Of a DNA stretch of 5,393 bases, positions 1 to 4,604 are shown piece by piece. Source of the stretch: an uncultured Clostridia bacterium (GTDB taxonomy: Bacteria > Bacillota > Clostridia > Saccharofermentanales > Fastidiosipilaceae); NCBI GenBank assembly GCA_947253135.1, contig CAMXYS010000103.1, positions 1 to 5,393 on the forward strand, written 5' to 3'. Positions within the stretch are counted from its first letter, which is position 1, and each line of letters begins with the position of its first letter. Under the pieces are notes generated by a model that saw nothing but the letters and a program-made list of their open reading frames with translations, did not search any database and was not told where the DNA came from. The translations under genes were made by a program, and so were the position numbers.

Positions 1-1
1 A

Positions 2-34
2 TCGTCGGCAGCGTCAGATGTGTATAAGAGACAG
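2..34 (+). other. Illumina Nextera Read 1 adapter with Tn5 mosaic end (artefact)
   Basis: Bases 2-15 match the Nextera Read 1 overhang (TCGTCGGCAGCGTC) and bases 16-34 match the 19-bp Tn5 mosaic end (AGATGTGTATAAGAGACAG) exactly. This is library-preparation sequence left at a contig end, not a genomic transposon. Base 1 may be the last base of the i5 index, because that index sits immediately before the overhang in the library molecule. Genomic sequence starts at about base 35, two bases before the rlmB stop codon. Confidence 0.98.
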
Positions 35-36
35 GC

Positions 37-927
37 TCATTTTAGATGGCGTTGCCGAACAGCTTCAAAGGCAATAATGCCACAGGCTACAGCAGCATTG
101 AGAGAGTTGACCCGGCCGGCCATAGGAATGGAGACGACAAAGTCACAATGTTTTAACAGTCCTTGGCCGATGCCGTCACCTTCATTGCCGAGCACAATCG
201 CCAAAGGTCCGGTTAAATCCGAACCCTGATACAAGGATTCACCCGCCATATCGGCACCGGCAATCCAAAGCCCTTTTTTCTTTAAATCAATAACGGTGTC
301 GGTCAGATTAGTGACTCGTGCCACCGGCACGTGCTCAATAGCACCGGCAGAGGCCTTGGCAGTCAAGGCATTAAGACCCACAGCTCGCCTTTCCGGGATA
401 ATTACACCGTGGGCTCCGCAGGCATCGGCGATTCGCAAAACAGACCCTAGGTTATAGGCGTCCTGGATCCGGTCTAAAACCAGCAAAAAAGGAGCCTCGC
501 CCCGGTCAGCTGCCAGCGCCAAAAGATCTTCCGGATCGACATATGACTTCATCGCAGTCTGCACGATGATCCCCTGGTGGTTAAAGGTTTCTGACATCGC
601 ATCGAGCCTTTGTTTGTCCGTCTCAACTACGATGGTGCCGGCCTCCTTCAGATCACGCATTAATTCATAAAGCGCATGATCATACCGGCCATCTGCCGCC
701 TTGGCCACCCAAGCCTTGTCAATCGTTCTGCCGGCCCTGAGCGCCTCTTTGACAGGGTTTCTGCCTTCCAGCCGGTCTGCGTGCTTGTTTTCGACCGTTT
801 TTTCTGTTCTCCCGGCCTCATTCGGGCGACCCTTGCGTCCGGCACCCGGCTTCGGTCTGCCTTTCTGCCCAGCCTCAGCCGGTCGGTCTTTACCTCGGCC
901 CTGCCCGGGCCGCCTATTACTTGCCAT
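37..927 (-). CDS. rlmB: 23S rRNA (guanosine-2'-O)-methyltransferase RlmB, TrmH/SpoU family
   Basis: A SAM-dependent SPOUT methyltransferase of 296 aa. E. coli RlmB methylates the 2'-O of G2251 in the 23S rRNA peptidyl-transferase P loop; B. subtilis YacO is the relative in the same operon position. Residues 1-52 are a basic, low-complexity tail. Residues 53-125 or so form the L30e-like RNA-binding domain, and 146-292 the knotted SpoU domain. Motif 1 has N159 and R165 (DAYNLGSVLR), motif 2 has E249 (VLGNEGDGI), and motif 3 has S275 and N277 (IPMAGRVNSLN). Their spacing equals that of the conserved N108, R114, E198, S224 and N226 of E. coli RlmB. The tail makes it about 50 aa longer than usual. 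The ATG at 927-925 follows a GGAGAGGGA stretch, and the TGA lies at 39-37, so the gene is complete although the contig ends there. It is third in the cysS-mrnC-rlmB operon, 39 bp after mrnC. Exact target base is inferred from the family. Confidence 0.93.
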   Translation of the reverse strand: MASNRRPGQGRGKDRPAEAGQKGRPKPGAGRKGRPNEAGRTEKTVENKHADRLEGRNPVKEALRAGRTIDKAWVAKAADGRYDHALYELMRDLKEAGTIVVETDKQRLDAMSETFNHQGIIVQTAMKSYVDPEDLLALAADRGEAPFLLVLDRIQDAYNLGSVLRIADACGAHGVIIPERRAVGLNALTAKASAGAIEHVPVARVTNLTDTVIDLKKKGLWIAGADMAGESLYQGSDLTGPLAIVLGNEGDGIGQGLLKHCDFVVSIPMAGRVNSLNAAVACGIIAFEAVRQRHLK

Positions 928-938
928 ACAAATCGCTT

Positions 939-956
939 TCCCTCTCCGCTAGCGGA
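939..956 (-). promoter_or_regulatory. rlmB ribosome binding site overlapping a 12-bp palindrome
   Basis: Read on the minus strand, the purine-rich GGAGAGGGA (947-939) ends 11 bases before the rlmB ATG. A perfect palindrome, TCCGCTAGCGGA (945-956), overlaps its first GGA. The 39-bp mrnC-rlmB gap shows no convincing promoter, so rlmB is probably translated from the operon mRNA. The palindrome may be chance or may slightly modulate access to the site. Confidence 0.45.
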
Positions 957-966
957 CCCTAACCAC

Positions 967-1404
967 CTAATTCAATACGCCGCTGTCAGCAGCATATTGA
1001 AAAATTAAATCCATCAGCTTGCTCAGCCGGTCCTGCTGTCCTTCTCTGTACAAAAAACCAACTAAAGCCTCTAAGCCGGTCGCCAACCGGTAGTCCACCG
1101 GGTCGGCATGGCGTGGCATTGCCCCCGGATCGGCATTGCGACCTCTTTTAAAAACAGCTGTTTCTGCAGGCGTCAACTCCGCTTCTAAAAAACGGATCGC
1201 TTCAGCCTGAAAAGCGGCATTCACTAAGCGCACCGCCTGCCGGTGCAAAGATCCGGCCGGCCGACTGACAGCGGCCAGCAGCCGTTCTCTGACGGACAAT
1301 TCATAGACCGCATCACCCAGATAAGCCAAGGCTGTGGCCGGCAGGTCCTGGGTGCGCGGGCGCCCGGCTCCGCGTCCCTCTGTCACTTGATTTTCTGCTC
1401 TCAC
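967..1404 (-). CDS. mrnC: Mini-ribonuclease III (MrnC)
   Basis: A 145-aa RNase III-fold nuclease without a double-stranded-RNA-binding domain, the usual size (B. subtilis MrnC is about 143 aa). In B. subtilis it matures the ends of 23S rRNA in the context of ribosomal protein L3. The first catalytic helix is LAYLGDAVYE (27-36), with the metal-binding Asp D31 and E35. The family signature KRGRN follows at 86-90, and the second acidic helix YRLATGLEALVGFLY (105-119) supplies E112. The start is GTG (1404-1402), which overlaps the cysS TGA (1403-1401) as GTGA. I see no Shine-Dalgarno at good spacing, so translation is probably coupled to cysS by re-initiation. A second in-frame GTG at codon 7 is possible. 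The stop is TAG at 969-967. Operon position between cysS and rlmB matches yazC in B. subtilis. Confidence 0.93.
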   Translation of the reverse strand: MRAENQVTEGRGAGRPRTQDLPATALAYLGDAVYELSVRERLLAAVSRPAGSLHRQAVRLVNAAFQAEAIRFLEAELTPAETAVFKRGRNADPGAMPRHADPVDYRLATGLEALVGFLYREGQQDRLSKLMDLIFQYAADSGVLN

Positions 1405-2831
1405 AGCGGTAAAACGTGAGGTCCTTCCGCCGTGTCCTCAATCCGGTAGCCGGCGGCCTCAACCTGATTGCGCAAGGCATCTGCCGCCGCAAAATCTTTC
1501 TCCGCCTTCGCCTTGGTCCTGGCCGTCACCAAGTCCATGATCTCCGCCGGTATAGACATAGTCTGCTTGGCCCCCGGCTCCAGTCCCAAAACATCACATA
1601 ATTCCAGTAAGCAATTGCGGCCTCGTTCGGCTGCCCCGGCCGAAATATCAGCATCCGCTATGGCTTGGTTTAACAAACGAACCAAGTCAAAAATAGCCCC
1701 CAGGGCGTCAGCCGTATTGAGGTCATCCGATAAGGCCTTAACAAAACGCTCTTTGGCCCGGTCACAGTTTTCTTGAACAGCCCGATCAGCTGCCTCTTGC
1801 TCCCCCCGGTCGGTATTTTTGATGTAAAAAGTCAGATTGTCGACACAGGTTTCGATGCGGCGATAGGCAGTTGCCGCCTCCGTCAGCTGACTGTCTGAAA
1901 AATTGATCGGCGTCCGGTAATGACCGGTCAAAAGAAAGTAGCGAATTACCGGGTAGGGGTAATGGTCAACAATATCTCGAACCGTAAAAAAGTTGCCGAG
2001 CGACTTAGACATCTTGACATGATCTACGTTAATAAAGCCGTTGTGCATCCAGTAATTGGCAAAGGTCTTGTCGTGGGCGCATTCGCTCTGGGCGATCTCA
2101 TTTTCATGGTGAGGGAAGACCAGGTCTTGCCCACCGCCATGAATGTCGATCGTGTCGCCCAAGTATTGTTTGACCATGGCGGAGCACTCGATATGCCAAC
2201 CCGGTCGGCCTTCGCCCCAGGGGCTGTCCCAGGCCGGTTCACCTTCTTTTTTGAACTTCCACAAGGCAAAATCAAGCGGATTTTCCTTATGATCACCGGT
2301 GCCGACCCGGTGGCTGGCTCCGGCCAAAAGGTCTTCAATATGGTGGCCGGACAGCTTGCCATACTCCTTGAACTGCTCAGTTCTAAAATAGATGCCGTCA
2401 GCCGCCTGGTAAGCGTAGCCTTTGTCCATTAAGCTTTTGATTAATTCCAGGATGGCCGCCATCGACTCTGTTGCCCTGGGATGATAATCGGCCGGACGAA
2501 TATTAAGTCCTTTCGCATCGACAAAATATTCTTTGATAAAGCGGTCGGCAATTGCCTGGACGGTCGTCTGCTCGCGCTCTGCCCGCCTAATCAGCTTGTC
2601 ATCTATATCGGTAAAATTTTGTACAAAAGTAACTTGGTAACCGATGTATTCTAGAAAGCGGCGCAAGGTGTCAAAAGTCACAAAAGGACGGGCATTCCCC
2701 AAGTGGAAATAATCGTACACCGTCGGCCCGCAGGCATAAATTTTGACCTTTCCCTCCTCAAGCGGAACAAATTCTTCCTTCTTGTTGGTCATCGTATTGT
2801 AGATTTTCACTGTTCTCATCCCCATTTGCAT
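1401..2831 (-). CDS. cysS: Cysteinyl-tRNA synthetase (CysRS)
   Basis: A class I aminoacyl-tRNA synthetase of 476 aa that charges tRNA-Cys with cysteine in the cytoplasm; the B. subtilis protein is about 466 aa. The HIGH-type motif is HLGNA (43-47) and the KMSKS loop is at 273-277. The four zinc ligands that select cysteine are all present at the expected spacing: C34 (ACGPTVY), C216 (GWHIECSAM), H241 and E245 (FPHHENEIAQSE). The C-terminal anticodon-binding helical domain runs from about 310 to the end. Three ATGs are possible (2831, 2825, 2819). The first is best placed behind a weak AAAGGCGAG, while homology supports the third (MRTVKIYNT), so four residues are uncertain. It is first gene of the operon, overlaps mrnC by 4 bp and lies downstream of a 6S-like RNA. 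No T-box leader is seen although many Bacillota use one for this gene. Confidence 0.97.
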   Translation of the reverse strand: MQMGMRTVKIYNTMTNKKEEFVPLEEGKVKIYACGPTVYDYFHLGNARPFVTFDTLRRFLEYIGYQVTFVQNFTDIDDKLIRRAEREQTTVQAIADRFIKEYFVDAKGLNIRPADYHPRATESMAAILELIKSLMDKGYAYQAADGIYFRTEQFKEYGKLSGHHIEDLLAGASHRVGTGDHKENPLDFALWKFKKEGEPAWDSPWGEGRPGWHIECSAMVKQYLGDTIDIHGGGQDLVFPHHENEIAQSECAHDKTFANYWMHNGFINVDHVKMSKSLGNFFTVRDIVDHYPYPVIRYFLLTGHYRTPINFSDSQLTEAATAYRRIETCVDNLTFYIKNTDRGEQEAADRAVQENCDRAKERFVKALSDDLNTADALGAIFDLVRLLNQAIADADISAGAAERGRNCLLELCDVLGLEPGAKQTMSIPAEIMDLVTARTKAKAEKDFAAADALRNQVEAAGYRIEDTAEGPHVLPL

Positions 2832-2848
2832 GTAGTCTATGGCTCGCC

Positions 2849-2875
2849 TTTATACTTTACCCCTGCCGGTGTCAT
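2849..2875 (-). promoter_or_regulatory. Weak candidate promoter for cysS
   Basis: On the minus strand ATGACA (2875-2870, five of six matches to TTGACA) is followed after 15 bases by TATAAA (2854-2849, five of six to TATAAT). The spacer is two bases shorter than ideal, and the start would fall at about 2842, leaving a leader of only about 10 bases and cutting off the AAAGGCGAG ribosome site. Either this is a poor promoter or cysS is read from upstream. Low confidence. Confidence 0.25.
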
Positions 2876-2895
2876 AAAAAAAGCTCCGACCGGAG
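2876..2895 (-). terminator. Short intrinsic terminator between the 6S-like RNA and cysS
   Basis: On the minus strand CTCCGGTCGGAG (2895-2884) forms a four-base-pair stem (CTCC/GGAG) with a GGTC loop, followed one base later by seven T (2882-2876). The stem is short, so termination is probably partial. It lies about 45 bases before the cysS start and could limit read-through from the upstream RNA promoter. Confidence 0.45.
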
Positions 2896-2900
2896 TTATT

Positions 2901-3077
2901 AAAAAGAAAAATACCTGAAATGTCTGCTCCTTTTTGACACCCGACAATTCAGCCAGGTGGGTGCCCTGCAGCGGTCTTATGCCTTCCGCCCTGAAGCGGC
3001 CTGGCAGCATTCCACATTGACCCGGACTCCCTTTTAAGTCATGAAGGTTCAAAAACTGAAGCATGAACATCTCAGGC
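2901..3077 (-). ncRNA. ssrS: 6S RNA (RNA polymerase regulator), predicted
   Basis: 6S RNA mimics an open promoter and sequesters housekeeping RNA polymerase holoenzyme, mainly in stationary phase. The predicted transcript is about 177 nt, in the usual 180-200 nt range. Its 5' part contains CCUGAGAUGU (3076-3067), which pairs over all ten bases with ACAUUUCAGG (2923-2914). After a small internal loop, GCUUC (3062-3058) pairs with GGAGC (2930-2926). This split closing stem is the 6S hallmark, and UGAGAUGUUC is the same string that I recall near the 5' end of E. coli 6S. Inside lie a loosely paired bubble and a GC-rich apical region with GCCAGG (3005-3000) pairing CCUGGC (2957-2952). The 3' end is a U-rich tract (UAUUUUUCUUUUU, to 2901). 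An extended -10 promoter sits immediately upstream. No protein-like reading frame explains it. The two ends are approximate. Alternatives considered were T-box and SRP RNA; neither has its signature motif here. Confidence 0.78.
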
Positions 3078-3083
3078 AACTTC

Positions 3084-3112
3084 AGTATAACATAGCTTTT
3101 CTAACCCCTCCA
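3084..3112 (-). promoter_or_regulatory. Extended -10 promoter of the 6S-like RNA
   Basis: Minus-strand TGTTATACT (3092-3084) is an extended -10 element: TG, one base, then TATACT with five of six matches to TATAAT. At a 17-base spacer the -35 position (3112-3107) reads TGGAGG, a poor match, which is usual when TGn is present. The predicted start is 3078-3077, immediately before the closing stem of the RNA, which supports both calls. Confidence 0.6.
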
Positions 3113-3133
3113 CCAGATTGATGCCCCCTTTAA

Positions 3134-3163
3134 TTGTTTATTTAAAGACTCACGTGCTATTAT
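3134..3163 (+). promoter_or_regulatory. Candidate fabV promoter
   Basis: TGCTATTAT (3155-3163) is an extended -10 element with five of six matches to TATAAT. TTGTTT (3134-3139) lies 18 bases upstream of the hexamer as a half-conserved -35, in AT-rich DNA. Transcription would begin near 3170 and give a leader of about 150 nt that includes the CTGAC/GTCAG array and the stem-loop before the ribosome site. It is back to back with the 6S promoter, the -35 regions being about 21 bases apart. Confidence 0.45.
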
Positions 3164-3191
3164 TTCTCATAAGAAAACCAATCCAATACAA

Positions 3192-3231
3192 ACTGACCGA
3201 CTGAGTCAGCCTGACGGATTATTTAGTCAGT
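3192..3231 (+). repeat. Alternating CTGAC/GTCAG half-site array upstream of fabV
   Basis: Four five-base units alternate in orientation within 40 bases: CTGAC (3193-3197), GTCAG (3205-3209), CTGAC (3211-3215) and GTCAG (3226-3230). The outer pair extends to ACTGAC/GTCAGT (3192-3197 and 3226-3231). They can be read as two adjacent hairpins with 7- and 10-base loops, or as two nested dyads centred near 3210. This is the arrangement expected of a multi-site operator or of alternative RNA hairpins. I do not recognise the motif as FapR, FabT or FadR. Confidence 0.5.
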
Positions 3232-3264
3232 AAACATGATCTATAAAACAGAAAAAATGTAAAA

Positions 3265-3313
3265 GGCCGGAACCGCGGTTACTTAATAAAGTAGGCATCC
3301 GGCTACAAGGAGG
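3265..3313 (+). promoter_or_regulatory. fabV leader stem-loop and ribosome binding site
   Basis: GGCCGGA (3265-3271) pairs with TCCGGCT (3298-3304), six Watson-Crick pairs plus one G-U. A smaller hairpin, TACTT/AAGTA with an AATA loop (3280-3293), lies inside, and a self-complementary AACCGCGGTT occupies 3271-3280. Two bases after the outer stem comes a near-perfect Shine-Dalgarno, AAGGAGG (3307-3313), nine bases before the ATG at 3323. The ribosome site itself is outside the stem, so the structure may protect or tune the leader. There is no T run, so it is not an intrinsic terminator. Confidence 0.55.
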
Positions 3314-3322
3314 CCCGTTAAG

Positions 3323-4492
3323 ATGATTATTAAACCTCGTGTTAGAAATTTTATTTGCCTGACAGCACACCCGGTCGGCTGCGCTGCCGGAGTAGCAGAA
3401 GAAATTGCCTACATCCGCCGGCAAGCTCCCTTTAAAACCGGCAGCAGAGCCTTAATCATCGGTTCTTCCACCGGTTACGGCCTGGCCTCCCGCATCACCT
3501 TGGCCTTTGGCGGCGGCGCTGACACCCTGGGTATTATGTTTGAGCGACCGGCGGCCGGCAAGCGCACAGCCAGCTCCGGTTTCTACAATGACCGAGCTTT
3601 TTTAGAAGCTGCTCGAGCGGTCGGTCAAAAGGCCTTCACCATAAATAAAGATGCCTTTTCGCCGGATTGTAAGGCCGAGGCTTTAGACCTGGTTCGCGGC
3701 GAATTCGGACAAGTTGACACCGTTATCTACAGCCTGGCCGCTCCCCGACGTACGGATGCTGCCGGGCAAGTTTGGAATTCAGTCATCAAGCCCATCGGCG
3801 AGACCTACACCGGCAAGTCGCTTGACCTCAGCGACAACTCTATCAAAACGGTTACGCTTGAACCCGCAGATGAAGCTGAAATTGAGGCCACGATCAAGGT
3901 GATGGGCGGCGAGGACTGGTACGACTGGATTAAGGCTTTGGACGACGCCAAGCTCTTAGCCCCCGGTGCCACCACCTTAGCCTACTCCTACATCGGACCG
4001 GACAGCACCGCTGCCATCTACCGCGACGGCACTATTGGCCGGGCTAAGGAAGACTTGTATCAAACCGCCGCTAAACTGCGTCAAGACTTCGCTGACAGCG
4101 GTCTGAAGGCTGCAGTCTCGGTCAACAAAGCCCTAGTGACCCAATCGAGTGCCGCCATTCCTTCTGTATCCCTGTATATTTCAGTTCTCTATAAAAAGAT
4201 GAAAGAAAGAGGAACCCATGAAGGTTGCATAGAACAAATGTACCGGCTCTTCAGCGAGCGCCTCCCTGAAGGCGGACCTGTGACCGATGACCGTCATTTA
4301 ATTCGCTTGGATGACTGGGAAATGGCAACTGACCTACAACAAGAAATTGCTGAACTCTGGCCTGACTTGTCCACTGAAAACATTACTCAATTGGGTGATA
4401 TTGGAGGTTATTGGGAAGACTTCTACCGCATCTTCGGTTTCGGTGTAAAAGGTGTTGATTATGAGGCAGATGTACCGACAGACCTGCTGTGA
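3323..4492 (+). CDS. fabV: FabV/Ter-family NAD(P)H-dependent trans-2-enoyl-ACP (enoyl-CoA) reductase
   Basis: A 389-aa short-chain-dehydrogenase-like enzyme; relatives are about 395-400 aa, so it is full length. FabV performs the last reduction of each fatty-acid elongation round. The related Ter enzymes reduce crotonyl-CoA to butyryl-CoA. The N-terminal signature NFICLTAHPVGC occupies 9-20. The dinucleotide site is GSSTGYGLASR (47-57), with E74 (MFERP) at the position linked to NADH preference in the family. SLAAPRR follows at 138-144. The active site is YSYIGP (221-226), then Y233 and K242 in IYRDGTIGRAK, the Y-x8-K spacing that separates FabV from FabI (Y-x6-K). GTHEGCIEQMYRLF (297-310) and FGFGVKGVDYEADV near the C-terminus are also typical. 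The start is fixed by AAGGAGG nine bases upstream. It is a single-gene unit, divergent from the 6S-cysS unit and closed by a terminator. ACP versus CoA preference cannot be decided from sequence. FabV members are known for triclosan tolerance. Confidence 0.95.
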   Translation: MIIKPRVRNFICLTAHPVGCAAGVAEEIAYIRRQAPFKTGSRALIIGSSTGYGLASRITLAFGGGADTLGIMFERPAAGKRTASSGFYNDRAFLEAARAVGQKAFTINKDAFSPDCKAEALDLVRGEFGQVDTVIYSLAAPRRTDAAGQVWNSVIKPIGETYTGKSLDLSDNSIKTVTLEPADEAEIEATIKVMGGEDWYDWIKALDDAKLLAPGATTLAYSYIGPDSTAAIYRDGTIGRAKEDLYQTAAKLRQDFADSGLKAAVSVNKALVTQSSAAIPSVSLYISVLYKKMKERGTHEGCIEQMYRLFSERLPEGGPVTDDRHLIRLDDWEMATDLQQEIAELWPDLSTENITQLGDIGGYWEDFYRIFGFGVKGVDYEADVPTDLL

Positions 4493-4596
4493 TCGCACAG
4501 TCTACCGGCTTAAATACAAGAGGGCTCCGGCTGCCTGCAATGGCCACCGGAGTCCTTTTTCTTTTCATTATCATTTGTAGCAGAGCGATCACAGCA
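4485..4596. repeat. Perfect 12-bp inverted repeat bracketing the fabV terminator
   Basis: TGCTGTGATCGC (4485-4496) and GCGATCACAGCA (4585-4596) are exact reverse complements, separated by 88 bases. The left arm contains the fabV stop codon (TGA, 4490-4492). The right arm ends 8 bases before the stop of the convergent phosphatase gene. The whole 112-bp unit contains the terminator hairpin. No target-site duplication is visible at its edges (CC versus AG), so a MITE is not supported. It could form an outer stem on either convergent transcript. Confidence 0.6.
4522..4565 (+). terminator. Intrinsic terminator of fabV
   Basis: GGGCTCCGG (4522-4530) pairs with CCGGAGTCC (4547-4555) over nine base pairs with one G-U, leaving a 16-base loop. 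It is followed directly by TTTTTCTTTT (4556-4565). It lies 30 bases after the fabV stop. On the minus strand the same hairpin is followed by TCTTGTATTTA, a weaker U-rich tract, so it may also slow the convergent transcript. Confidence 0.85.
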
Positions 4597-4604
4597 AGCT
4601 TACA

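Noticed and set aside
16..34. A natural Tn5/IS50 end
   Set aside because: The mosaic end is the engineered 19-bp form and is joined to the Illumina overhang at 2-15, so it comes from library preparation.
20..229. A 69-codon plus-strand frame beginning MYKRQ
   Set aside because: Its start lies inside the Nextera adapter and the rest runs antisense to rlmB in conserved coding sequence.
676..1008. Plus-strand frames antisense to the rlmB 5' end
   Set aside because: They arise from the GC-rich repeats of the RlmB tail and have no independent support.
1920..2432. A 170-codon plus-strand frame antisense to cysS
   Set aside because: It overlaps the conserved zinc-site region of cysS on the other strand and has no ribosome site or family resemblance. 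It is a mirror of the coding bias.
2901..3077. SRP RNA or a T-box leader as identity of the structured RNA
   Set aside because: The SRP motif GGAAGGAAGCAG and the T-box motif GGGUGGNACCGCG are both absent, whereas the closing stem and overall layout fit 6S RNA.
2837..3079. An 80-codon minus-strand frame upstream of cysS
   Set aside because: It has no recognisable domain and lies across the 6S-like RNA and the terminator. It ends just before cysS, and the RNA interpretation explains the base pairing better.
3264..3277. A T-box-like string, AGGCCGGAACCGCG, in the fabV leader
   Set aside because: It matches 11 of 13 defined positions of the T-box AGGGUGGNACCGCG. However, the key UGG that pairs with the tRNA CCA end is CGG, no Stem I or specifier loop is visible upstream, there is no terminator alternative, and the bases fit a simpler stem with 3298-3304.
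4485..4596. The 112-bp inverted-repeat unit as a MITE or insertion
   Set aside because: No target-site duplication is visible, the left arm is inside the conserved C-terminal end of fabV, and only one copy exists in the window.
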